Origin: Pirellulales bacterium
Lineage (GTDB): Bacteria; Planctomycetota; Planctomycetia; Pirellulales; JAICIG01
Direction of reading: 5' to 3'
NCBI GenBank assembly: GCA_025924495.1
Contig: JAICIG010000446.1
Location: 1-6,375 of the forward strand
DNA: 6,375 bases
Shown in pieces: positions 1 to 5,937 of this stretch. How positions within the stretch are numbered: position 1 is the first letter of the stretch; each line of letters starts with the position of its first letter. Position numbers and translations under genes: made by a program. The notes below the pieces were generated by a model. That model was not told where the DNA came from. It saw nothing but the letters and a program-made list of their open reading frames with translations, and ran no database searches.

Positions 1-363
1 GAAGCATATAGGCGCGGTTGGCGGTTTTTTTGCAAAGAGTCAGCAAAATTGCGAAAGATTTAGCTTCCCCTTGCGTCTTAACAGAGGCGGAGAATTGCCA
101 AAAACGGGAGTTGGCGGGGCAGCGGAGACTGATAAGAAAAAAAGCAACGGCGAGGAAAAAAACCAAGCGCGATGGTGCATTTCTTCCCCAGTCAAGATTC
201 GGTGAAGCGCGACGAATGGTGAACGGGCCGATCATCAACAGGCCTGAGTCGATCAACAGCGTGTTTGAATGTCCGGGAGGTTGAGGCTGCGACGAGCAGC
301 TAGCTAGTAAGCGACGGGAACGACAGATTCGGAACAGGCAACAGGAACACGAGGCTGGACTCA
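1..363. other. Intergenic stretch without a credible gene
   Basis: No supported gene lies here. The only long open frame (18-284, +) needs a TTG start with no ribosome binding site, is rich in Arg/Lys, and shows no domain, signal peptide or membrane segment, so I treat it as chance. The stretch is more A/T-tract-rich than the flanking genes, with a T7 run at 25-31 and A7 runs at 137-143 and 156-162. A weak promoter-like pair (TTGAGG at 281-286, TAGTAA at 305-310, 18-bp spacer) precedes the gene at 364, but the -10 match is poor and I do not call it. GAGG at 351-354 lies 9 nt before the ATG at 364 and is a plausible Shine-Dalgarno element for that gene. Confidence 0.6.
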
Positions 364-1473
364 ATGAACGCGACTTCTGCTGCGGTGGTGGTGGACTATC
401 AATTAGTGTCGGGTTTCGATCGAGAGCGACAAACGCTTCTCGATCCTCAATTTGCCGAACGGTTGACCAAACCCTTGGCTTTCTGGGCCGTTCCGAGCGA
501 TCGTCACTTGCCGCTGGCCTTTGTAGGCAGGTCAGTGCGTGAACTTATTGATACTCCTTTTCAGGAACTTTACGCCACCCCGGGAGTCGGTCCTAAAAAG
601 ATCGCCTCGCTATTGCGTTTGCTGGCGCGAGTGAGTGCCGACGTTCCATCGCCGTCCCTAGCCGAGTCAAATGGCAAGCCGATGGAGTGCGCCGCGCCGA
701 AAGATAAAGAAAACTCCTCGCTGCCGACGACCGTCTCGGAAGCGCATTGGGCTCAGTGGAGAGCTTGCGTGGCGCGTCATGGGCTAGGCCGCGAAACGCT
801 CGGTCGATTGGCCCGCAGCTTGCAAACGCTGCCGCGCGCCCTTTGGAGCGCGCCGCTGTCTACCTATTTGGATCTGACCTTGGTCGAAGTCCGAGGCCTG
901 CGCGCTCATGGCGAGAAGCGCGTCGGAGCCATTTTGGAAATCTTCGAGAATCTCGCCAAGATTTTGCAGCATGTCGACGCCAATCCGCACCTTTCCGTAC
1001 AGTTCCGTCCGCGTTTGGTGCAGCGCGTGGAGTCCTGGGTTCAATTGCGGTTCGACGCGACGTCGGGCCCAAGCATCAAGGAAGTGCAAGCGGAATTCGT
1101 CGCTCCGCTCGTGGAGCAGGTATTGCTAGATGGCGGGGAACTACATGCCGACGTCGTGCAAAGTCGCCTGGAGCGTCCCGACTTGACGGTGCGCAGCTTA
1201 GCTCGCCAAAAAGGATTGACGCGCGGTCGACTGTACGAGCTTTGGGCCGACGCCGCCACCATCGCCGGGGTTCGCTGGCCCGACGGGCTGACGCTCACGA
1301 CTCGACTTCGCCGCAAGCTGCTGACCGACAACACGGAGCAGTCCGCACAACAACTGTTTGAGACGGCTGCTGCGATGTGGTTTCCGCCGCGCCGAGACTC
1401 GCAACAACTGACAGTCAGGTCCGAACTGTGGCAGGCTGTCGCGCAGCCTTCGGCGATGCAGATGACCACGTGA
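364..1473 (+). CDS. Helix-hairpin-helix / HTH protein, unknown role
   Basis: This 369-residue cytoplasmic protein has no signal peptide or membrane segment. Residues ~56-90 (VRELIDTPFQELYATPGVGPKK, then a Leu-rich helix) look like a helix-hairpin-helix or the C-terminal domain of RNA polymerase alpha, with PGVGPKK as the hairpin. Residues ~100-125 are a polar linker. Residues ~145-197 look like a second, divergent copy, with RGLRAHGEKRV at 177-187 as the hairpin. Residues ~273-297 (LTVRSLARQKGLTRGRLYELW) resemble the helix-turn-helix of sigma-70 region 4.2. These folds bind DNA, so a regulatory or nucleic-acid-binding role is inferred; no catalytic motif is visible. The start is supported by GAGG 9 nt upstream. 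The gene stands alone and converges on the beta-propeller gene 55 nt downstream, with no clear terminator between them. Coding status is firm; function is uncertain. Confidence 0.85.
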   Translation: MNATSAAVVVDYQLVSGFDRERQTLLDPQFAERLTKPLAFWAVPSDRHLPLAFVGRSVRELIDTPFQELYATPGVGPKKIASLLRLLARVSADVPSPSLAESNGKPMECAAPKDKENSSLPTTVSEAHWAQWRACVARHGLGRETLGRLARSLQTLPRALWSAPLSTYLDLTLVEVRGLRAHGEKRVGAILEIFENLAKILQHVDANPHLSVQFRPRLVQRVESWVQLRFDATSGPSIKEVQAEFVAPLVEQVLLDGGELHADVVQSRLERPDLTVRSLARQKGLTRGRLYELWADAATIAGVRWPDGLTLTTRLRRKLLTDNTEQSAQQLFETAAAMWFPPRRDSQQLTVRSELWQAVAQPSAMQMTT

Positions 1474-1528
1474 GCGATTGCCAAGCGCCGAAGTCAGGCA
1501 GTGAAATTAGCCGCTCCTCCGGGCGAGG

Positions 1529-2386
1529 TCATTCCGGCGATTTTAATTCCACCGGGGCGACCTTGCCTTCCGGATCCGCCTGGAAGACCGCCTTCGCGCG
1601 AGAATCGACGATCAGCAGAGAATCGCCTCGCCAGGCCAGTCCCACAGGATTCACGAACAGCGGACTCGTCGCCCAGGCTTGCGGCTTGTCTCCCCCGCGG
1701 ACCTTCCAGACGGTCTTGGCATAACCATCGCAGACGTAAGCAGTCGATTTTTTATCGACTGCCACCGCGTGCGGAAACTGAAAAGCGCGTCCTTTGACAA
1801 TTACTTCCGCCTTGCCATCGGGCGATACTCGCCATAATCCATTCTCGGCCCGGGAGACAACCCACAGTTGATCTTCCGCGTCAATACACACGCCTCCCGG
1901 CCCCGAAATCCTGGCAAACTCAGCCGGCGCGCCGCCGGCGGCCGGCACTTTCCAAATCGTGTGCAGCTCCAGATCGGAAACCAGCAACTCCCCCTCGCGA
2001 TTGACGGCAATGCCCATCGGAATGCCGATGCCGCCGGAGGTCAGCGGTTCTGGTTTGCCTTCGGCATCAAAGCGGTACACTTCGCGGGTGGCGCTGTCGC
2101 CGACGAGCAAACGTCCCTCGGGATCGATAGCCGCGCATCGCGGTGCGTTTAGCGGGGTACGGAACTTTTTTTGTCCGCGGAAGTAAACGCTTAATTGGTT
2201 TCCTTCCGCCTTCCAGATGCCCGGCAGGTCGCGGTCGACAAGGTAGATCGTCGCCTGGTCGTTGACGGCGATTGCCAAGGGATATTGAAGTTCGTCCGCC
2301 GCAGCCGCCACAGAGGCTTGTGCAAGGAACCCAACTATTGCGGCAACAACGCAGAGGTCGATCAGTCGAGAGCGTGAACGTACCAT
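1529..2386 (-). CDS. Exported NHL/SMP-30-like six-bladed beta-propeller protein
   Basis: The 285-residue product begins with a Sec signal peptide: basic n-region MVRSRSRL, hydrophobic core to about residue 22, and an Ala-rich cleavage zone near residues 26-30. The rest is a chain of about six repeats near residues 35-69, 78-114, 120-155, 161-197, 203-235 and 244-275. Each follows a pattern of hydrophobic-Ala-Val/Ile-Asp, then Gly-x-Leu-x-Val-x-Asp, then a Trp/Tyr-Lys/Arg-Val/Phe strand, for example MGIAVNREGELLVSD and LWRVSPDGK. This is the NHL/SMP-30-gluconolactonase type of propeller, and nearly the whole mature protein is propeller. Such proteins bind partners or hydrolyse lactones; I cannot assign a substrate or metal site. 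A periplasmic or exported location is inferred. No good Shine-Dalgarno sits before the ATG (the upstream bases read CTTCTTTC), but the signal peptide supports this start. The lipid methyltransferase gene lies 186 nt upstream on the same strand. Confidence 0.85.
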   Translation of the reverse strand: MVRSRSRLIDLCVVAAIVGFLAQASVAAAADELQYPLAIAVNDQATIYLVDRDLPGIWKAEGNQLSVYFRGQKKFRTPLNAPRCAAIDPEGRLLVGDSATREVYRFDAEGKPEPLTSGGIGIPMGIAVNREGELLVSDLELHTIWKVPAAGGAPAEFARISGPGGVCIDAEDQLWVVSRAENGLWRVSPDGKAEVIVKGRAFQFPHAVAVDKKSTAYVCDGYAKTVWKVRGGDKPQAWATSPLFVNPVGLAWRGDSLLIVDSRAKAVFQADPEGKVAPVELKSPE

Positions 2387-2572
2387 GAAAGAAGCATTCC
2401 CGGTTGCTCTTATCCCACAGATGCGGAGTTAGCAGACATTGACTAGACGATGATACTCCGCCCAACCGTGATTCGCCAGCTTTGACCATCGGTTCCAGTT
2501 CGGCCTGCAGAGAAGAGCTCAATCGGGAGAACACGAGCCGTTTTCGGACTCTCGCGACTGGTTGGCCCGGCT

Positions 2573-3844
2573 TTATTCCTGGGAATCGCCGTTCCAGCAG
2601 ACCGCATTGCCGACGTCCATGTAGACGTTGTAGACGACCGAGCAGCACATCAAATAATACTTGAAGGCTCTTATCAGCCACTCGGGATCGGGGGCGTCGC
2701 CGCGGCACAGAATTGCCAGCAACGCGGCTTCGTGGTCAAAGAAACTCTGGCCCCAGATTTCGAAGGTGCGCGAGTAGGAACGCGGGGCGAACTTTTCGAA
2801 GTCGACATGCTGGAAGTGTCGCCCCAGATTGCCGAGCAGCCGATTGCGCGAAGGGATCTGCACGCCTGGCCACATGTAACGGCTGTTCCAGGCGTCGAAA
2901 TCGTGATGCACCTCATTGAACATCGTGTGGAACAAAGCTCGGCCGCCAGGCTTGAGAATCTGCGCCGACTTGCGGAACAGCGCGTCGAAATCGGCGATGT
3001 GCTCGATGGCGCCTAATGACATGATGCGATCGAAACGCCGGTCGAGGCGGTCGATGTCCATCATGTCCATCTCCAACAGCGTTACCCGGTCGGACAGGCC
3101 CGCGGCGGCGATTCGCTTGCGAACATGGTCTGCTTGGGCGCGAGAGAGCGTCACCAGCGTCGCGTGCACGCCATAGCGCTGGGCATAATAAATGGACTGC
3201 GCGCCCCAGCCGCAGCCCAGGTCGAGCAGGCTGTGCCCGGGACGAAGCTGCAAGCGATCGACGTAGTGTTCGAACTTGTCAAGTTGGGCTTGCATCAACG
3301 TCTTGGCCCCGCGCTGCCAATAGGCGCACGAATAGACCGGATGCTCTTGGCCTAGCCAGGTCAGAAAGAACTCATTGGACAAATCGGGATCAGCCAGCGC
3401 CCGCTCCAGCGAATAGTGTGCGTTGACGTCGGCTTGGCGCGTCGAGGCGAAGTTCGCCTTGGATCGAGCGATGGCTGCCGTAATTTGCAACTTGTCGCGC
3501 AACGACAGCCGGCGCCGCAGATCGGGCTCTTCGCTGACGCGGAGCATCAATTCGAGCAGCTTGGAGACGTCTTCGCGCGAGCCATGAATGTGTCCTGCGC
3601 AGTAGGCTTCGCCCAAGGCGCAAGAGCCCCGCGTAAGAATGTCCTTCCAGATGGCGGCGCTGTTGGTAAAAGCGAGTTCCGCAGGCCGTGGCGCCGTTCC
3701 AATCTCATCGCGCGCCGCGCGGTCGAAACGCAGCGCGAAACTCGCCTGCGGGTACTTTTCCACGTAGGTCCGGACCAAGGCGACGAACATGGCTTCGTAA
3801 GCGGACAGTTGTCGGCGATCGGGACGCGAGGCCACTAAGGTCAT
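2573..3844 (-). CDS. cfa: Cyclopropane-fatty-acyl-phospholipid synthase family methyltransferase
   Basis: This 423-residue protein has the full architecture of cyclopropane fatty acid synthase, which uses S-adenosylmethionine to add a methylene bridge across double bonds of membrane phospholipid acyl chains. Residues ~35-125 match the family's N-terminal domain (LGEAYCAGHIHGS). YSCAYW follows at 171-176, then the SAM-binding loop LLDLGCGWG at 206-214 and a class I methyltransferase fold. By motif alignment the active-site residues are all present: Cys173, Glu281 (GAIEHI), His306 (FHTMF), Tyr357 (SYSRTFEIW) and Cys401 (YYLMCC), corresponding to E. coli Cys139, Glu239, His266, Tyr317 and Cys354. 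The Tyr-to-Cys interval is 44 residues against 37 in E. coli Cfa, so a small insertion lies there. The protein is somewhat longer than E. coli Cfa (about 382). It should act at the cytoplasmic face of the membrane. The start is fixed by a strong Shine-Dalgarno. A related chemistry, such as methyl-branched lipid formation, cannot be excluded. Confidence 0.93.
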   Translation of the reverse strand: MTLVASRPDRRQLSAYEAMFVALVRTYVEKYPQASFALRFDRAARDEIGTAPRPAELAFTNSAAIWKDILTRGSCALGEAYCAGHIHGSREDVSKLLELMLRVSEEPDLRRRLSLRDKLQITAAIARSKANFASTRQADVNAHYSLERALADPDLSNEFFLTWLGQEHPVYSCAYWQRGAKTLMQAQLDKFEHYVDRLQLRPGHSLLDLGCGWGAQSIYYAQRYGVHATLVTLSRAQADHVRKRIAAAGLSDRVTLLEMDMMDIDRLDRRFDRIMSLGAIEHIADFDALFRKSAQILKPGGRALFHTMFNEVHHDFDAWNSRYMWPGVQIPSRNRLLGNLGRHFQHVDFEKFAPRSYSRTFEIWGQSFFDHEAALLAILCRGDAPDPEWLIRAFKYYLMCCSVVYNVYMDVGNAVCWNGDSQE

Positions 3845-3851
3845 GGCGAGA

Positions 3852-3858
3852 CTCCTCC
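3852..3858 (-). promoter_or_regulatory. Strong Shine-Dalgarno of the cfa-like gene
   Basis: On the minus strand this reads GGAGGAG and ends 7 nt before the ATG at 3844-3842. It is the best ribosome binding site in the window and fixes the start of the methyltransferase. It also argues against a plus-strand gene starting at 3843. Confidence 0.85.
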
Positions 3859-3958
3859 AGCAGCTAAGAACGGGACACGCGACCCGAAACGCACAACCGC
3901 TCGGGTCTCTAGCCTCTGGAGCGAAAAAGAAAGCCCGGCGTTACGCGCGGCAGTCCAA

Positions 3959-3979
3959 CGGGCATGCCCGAGCGTACGC
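3959..3979. repeat. Adjacent palindromes in the divergent intergenic region
   Basis: A perfect 12-bp palindrome, CGGGCATGCCCG, occupies 3959-3970. One base later, a perfect 8-bp palindrome, GCGTACGC, occupies 3972-3979. The inner hexamer GCATGC (3962-3967) recurs at 3989-3994, touching the -10 element of the rightward promoter. The cluster lies between the divergent cfa-like and 4116 genes and would be centred near -42 of the predicted rightward start, a position suited to an operator or activator site. That role is inferred; the palindromes themselves are directly visible. Confidence 0.4.
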
Positions 3980-3991
3980 CTCCACTCCGCA

Positions 3992-4000
3992 TGCTATAGT
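3992..4000 (+). promoter_or_regulatory. Putative extended -10 promoter for the 4116 gene
   Basis: TGC at 3992-3994 followed by TATAGT at 3995-4000 matches an extended -10 element (TGnTATAAT) with one mismatch. The -35 position (3972-3977, GCGTAC) is poor, which is tolerated by extended -10 promoters. Transcription would start near 4007, giving a leader of about 109 nt before the ATG at 4116. Confidence 0.4.
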
Positions 4001-4115
4001 TGGATGGGTTGATGTGCGGGCCGGGAAAGGAATGCGCTGGCGGGAATGCGGCGAGCGTCAGGCGAAGGATGGAGCCGCGGGATCATTGCTATCGACTTTC
4101 AAGAGAGACAAGATC

Positions 4116-4598
4116 ATGGAAACCGATCCGAAGGACGGCTCCAAACTAATCTGGCACTATACGTTGCGGCAGCATTACGAAGGCATGCTGCGGACAGGCG
4201 ACATTCAGCCCGCGGCGGCCTACGCACCGCAGCCGACCCGACCGGCGGTCTGGTTCACGACTCGCGCCGATTGGGACCCGATCGTCAATAAATCGATTGT
4301 CTGCGCCGATGGCACGCGACGCGAGCTGAGCCGGGACGAACTACACACCATCGGCTTGGGGCCAATGCGGCTGGGAGTTGCGGCACGCCTAGCGCCGCTC
4401 ACCTGGCATGAATTCAAGCGGGAAAGCGGTATTTCCGCCAAGGCGGCGAGCGCGCTCGTGGCAGCCGCCGCTCGCGTGCAATCTCACCCGAGCCAATGGT
4501 TCGCCACCTACTCGCCTGTGCCTCGCGAGCAATGGTCGGCCGTGGAACAATGGGACGGTTGGCGCTGGTCGCCCGTGCCTTTACCGGCATCAAGTTAA
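4116..4598 (+). CDS. Small conserved-looking protein, possible ADP-ribosyltransferase-like fold
   Basis: This is a 160-residue soluble protein with no signal peptide or membrane segment. I do not recognise a named family. Near the N-terminus LIWHYTLRQHYEGMLRTGDI (11-30) has the His-Tyr-Thr...helix...Gly-Ile layout seen at the start of ADP-ribosyltransferase-like folds. RPAVWFTTRADWDP (42-55) follows as a Trp-Phe-Thr-Thr strand, and a late Glu144 in SAVEQWDGW could be the catalytic-type glutamate. This H-Y-T / W-F-T / E reading is an inference from spacing, not an identification. Residues 106-122 form an Ala-rich helix. The frame is open back to 3843, but that ATG overlaps the divergent gene's start codon. 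The intervening 91 residues look like translated intergenic DNA and span the promoter, so I choose ATG 4116, with a weak purine-rich GAGAG 8 nt upstream. The gene appears monocistronic and ends before a likely terminator. Confidence 0.75.
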   Translation: METDPKDGSKLIWHYTLRQHYEGMLRTGDIQPAAAYAPQPTRPAVWFTTRADWDPIVNKSIVCADGTRRELSRDELHTIGLGPMRLGVAARLAPLTWHEFKRESGISAKAASALVAAAARVQSHPSQWFATYSPVPREQWSAVEQWDGWRWSPVPLPASS

Positions 4599-4631
4599 AA
4601 AGACTGTCGGCTGCAGCATTCCTCGGACGGC

Positions 4632-4670
4632 GCCCGGCCCAGGGCGAGGCATTTGGTCGGCCGGCTTTTT
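4632..4670 (+). terminator. Putative Rho-independent terminator after the 4116 gene
   Basis: The left arm, GCCCGGCC at 4632-4639 with one bulged C, pairs with GGCCGGC at 4659-4665. The stem has 7 GC pairs and a loop of about 19 nt, and is followed immediately by TTTTT at 4666-4670. It begins about 33 nt after the stop codon. The bulge and long loop lower confidence. Confidence 0.4.
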
Positions 4671-4767
4671 CCTGCCCCGCTTGTCTCGGCCGCCCCTCTA
4701 GCGGCTCCGGCTCCGCGCGGCCTTGGCGCCAGCTTGGTACAGGGCTCGCTCAAAGGGGGTTTCCAGG

Positions 4768-4796
4768 TTGAAGTGAGCCAGCACGGTCGGTACGAT
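4768..4796 (+). promoter_or_regulatory. Putative sigma-70-type promoter for the DUF1559-lipoprotein pair
   Basis: TTGAAG at 4768-4773 and TACGAT at 4791-4796 are separated by exactly 17 bp. Each matches the consensus at four of six positions. Transcription would start near 4803, giving a leader of about 112 nt that includes the tandem hairpin repeats. Confidence 0.4.
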
Positions 4797-4844
4797 CACA
4801 GGGGCTGGCGACCACGCGATCTGGAAGAATAGCCTGCACCCTAG

Positions 4845-4879
4845 CCAGTTGTGATAGCTGGCCCAGTTGCGATAGCTGG
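4845..4879 (+). repeat. Two tandem 17-nt hairpin-forming repeats in the leader
   Basis: CCAGTTGTGATAGCTGG (4845-4861) is repeated as CCAGTTGCGATAGCTGG (4863-4879), with a period of 18 and one T/C difference. Each copy can fold in RNA into a 7-bp stem with two G-U pairs and a three-base loop; the difference falls in the loop. The second copy ends 25 nt before the ribosome binding site of the DUF1559 gene. Confidence 0.6.
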
Positions 4880-4914
4880 CGAAGACCCTGCGGGGCGTCG
4901 AGCGAAAGGATTTT

Positions 4915-5928
4915 ATGCAAGCTCTCAATTCTCGCGCTCGGGCGGCATTCACTTTGATCGAATTGCTCGTCGTGATCGGCATCATCGGCTTTCTGATCGC
5001 GGTACTTTTGCCGGCCGTCCAAGCTGCCAGAGAGGCCGCCCGCCGCATGGCATGCGGCAACAATCTGCGGCAAATCGGCCTGGCATTGCAGGATTACCAC
5101 TTATCCATGTGCTGCTTCCCGCCGTCGTCACTTAACCCGGGTTGGACGCTGTCCGTCAATGCTGCCAGCGATCCGAAAAAGAATTCCAATACGATGAACG
5201 AATCGGGGTATGTGCTGCTGCTTCCTTACCTCGAACAGAGTCCGCTGGCGAGCCAATATAAATCCAGTTATGCGGCCTGCGCTTACATTCTTGGCGGGCC
5301 GCCGCTTGCAGGCGGCAATCCAACGGTCTCGGGCAACGATAAAGTCATGGGGACGTTGCTCCCCGTTTTCCTTTGCCCCAGCGATAACGGCGATCCGTTG
5401 TTGCCTGCGGGCACGGACACGGCGGGCGGGGGCGCTTCGTATGGAATCAGCGTCACCAGCAGCGTGCAAGGCGCCAAGACCTGCTATGACTTTTGCACTT
5501 CGCCGGGCGACGAGCTCAACTACCCGAATTACTGGGCCGCCATGCCCACGAGCGTCAAACCGCTGTTCGGAAATAACTCGCATTCGAATTTCAACGCGAT
5601 TAAAGACGGCACGAGCAGCACCGTCGCCATATGTGAGACGACGCTCAGCGTCTGGAATGGAACGGCCAGTGCTTGGGGATATCGAGCCTTGCTAATGACC
5701 GGGGTTAATCTTTCGTATGGCGGCGGCATCAACTACTGGTTCTATCCTGGAAAGCCATATGTGCCGGGCAAGCGTTCCGGTTGGGGTACGGCAGGCAGTT
5801 TGCATCCCGGCGGCTGTCAGGCGATTTTCGCCGATGGTTCAGTGCATTTCGTCGCCGAAGTGACGAATAAAGAAATCGTGCGGCGGTTGGGCACGATCGC
5901 TGAGGGCTCGGTAACCGGCGACTTCTAG
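4915..5928 (+). CDS. DUF1559 prepilin-like protein of planctomycetes
   Basis: This 337-residue protein starts with a short basic leader (MQALNSRARAA) and a type IV pilin/type II secretion pseudopilin segment, FTLIELLVVIGIIGFLIAV (12-30). Glu16 is at +5 of the expected mature N-terminus Phe12, as prepilin peptidase substrates require; the residue before the cleavage site is Ala rather than the common Gly. LLPAVQAAREAARR (31-44) and NNLRQIGLALQDYH (49-62) continue the helix in the form typical of DUF1559 proteins. The C-terminal signature SLHPGG...FADGSVHF lies at 295-312. The globular part contains several Cys (66, 67, 122, 154, 190, 194, 240, 301) that may form disulfides outside the cytoplasm. 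The family is greatly expanded in planctomycetes; individual roles are mostly unknown, with envelope or secretion-apparatus functions assumed. AAAGGA at 4905-4910, 4 nt before the ATG, supports the start. It is followed after 9 nt by a lipoprotein gene. Confidence 0.95.
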   Translation: MQALNSRARAAFTLIELLVVIGIIGFLIAVLLPAVQAAREAARRMACGNNLRQIGLALQDYHLSMCCFPPSSLNPGWTLSVNAASDPKKNSNTMNESGYVLLLPYLEQSPLASQYKSSYAACAYILGGPPLAGGNPTVSGNDKVMGTLLPVFLCPSDNGDPLLPAGTDTAGGGASYGISVTSSVQGAKTCYDFCTSPGDELNYPNYWAAMPTSVKPLFGNNSHSNFNAIKDGTSSTVAICETTLSVWNGTASAWGYRALLMTGVNLSYGGGINYWFYPGKPYVPGKRSGWGTAGSLHPGGCQAIFADGSVHFVAEVTNKEIVRRLGTIAEGSVTGDF

Positions 5929-5937
5929 GGGAATTCC

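Larger units (their letters stand above)
4599..4914. other. 316-base intergenic region with regulatory signals
   Basis: There is no credible gene here; the open frames on either strand cut across the neighbouring genes or lack start signals and domains. The left part is very GC-rich and holds the putative terminator (4632-4670). The right part holds a promoter-like pair (4768-4796), two tandem hairpin repeats (4845-4879) and the AAAGGA ribosome binding site at 4905-4910 for the DUF1559 gene. Confidence 0.6.

Noticed and set aside
137..162. Two A7 tracts spaced about 19 bp apart, suggesting intrinsic curvature
   Set aside because: Only two tracts, roughly in phase with two helical turns; too little to argue for a functional bend or an origin.
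18..284. 88-residue open frame at the left end
   Set aside because: It needs a TTG start, has no ribosome binding site or recognisable domain, and its Arg/Lys-rich composition looks like translated intergenic DNA.
747..1361. 204-residue plus-strand open frame inside the HhH/HTH gene
   Set aside because: Arg/Ala-rich frame-shifted shadow of the 364-1473 gene, with no start signal or domain.
1474..1528. Bidirectional terminator between the convergent genes
   Set aside because: Only a 4-bp stem (CCTC/GAGG near 1516-1528) and no T-run on either strand.
2067..2708. 213-residue minus-strand open frame bridging the methyltransferase and the propeller
   Set aside because: It runs out of frame through the end of one real gene, the intergenic gap and the start of the next; its Arg-rich sequence has no domain. 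I considered a frameshifted fusion, but both flanking genes have complete, family-typical ends.
3843..4115. N-terminal extension of the 4116 gene back to the ATG at 3843
   Set aside because: That ATG overlaps the well-supported start of the divergent methyltransferase and has no Shine-Dalgarno of its own; the 91 added residues show no domain and cover the extended -10 promoter and palindromes.
4698..5100. Minus-strand open frames across the DUF1559 leader
   Set aside because: They overlap the strongly supported prepilin segment in antisense, and their repeated residues come from the tandem hairpin repeats.
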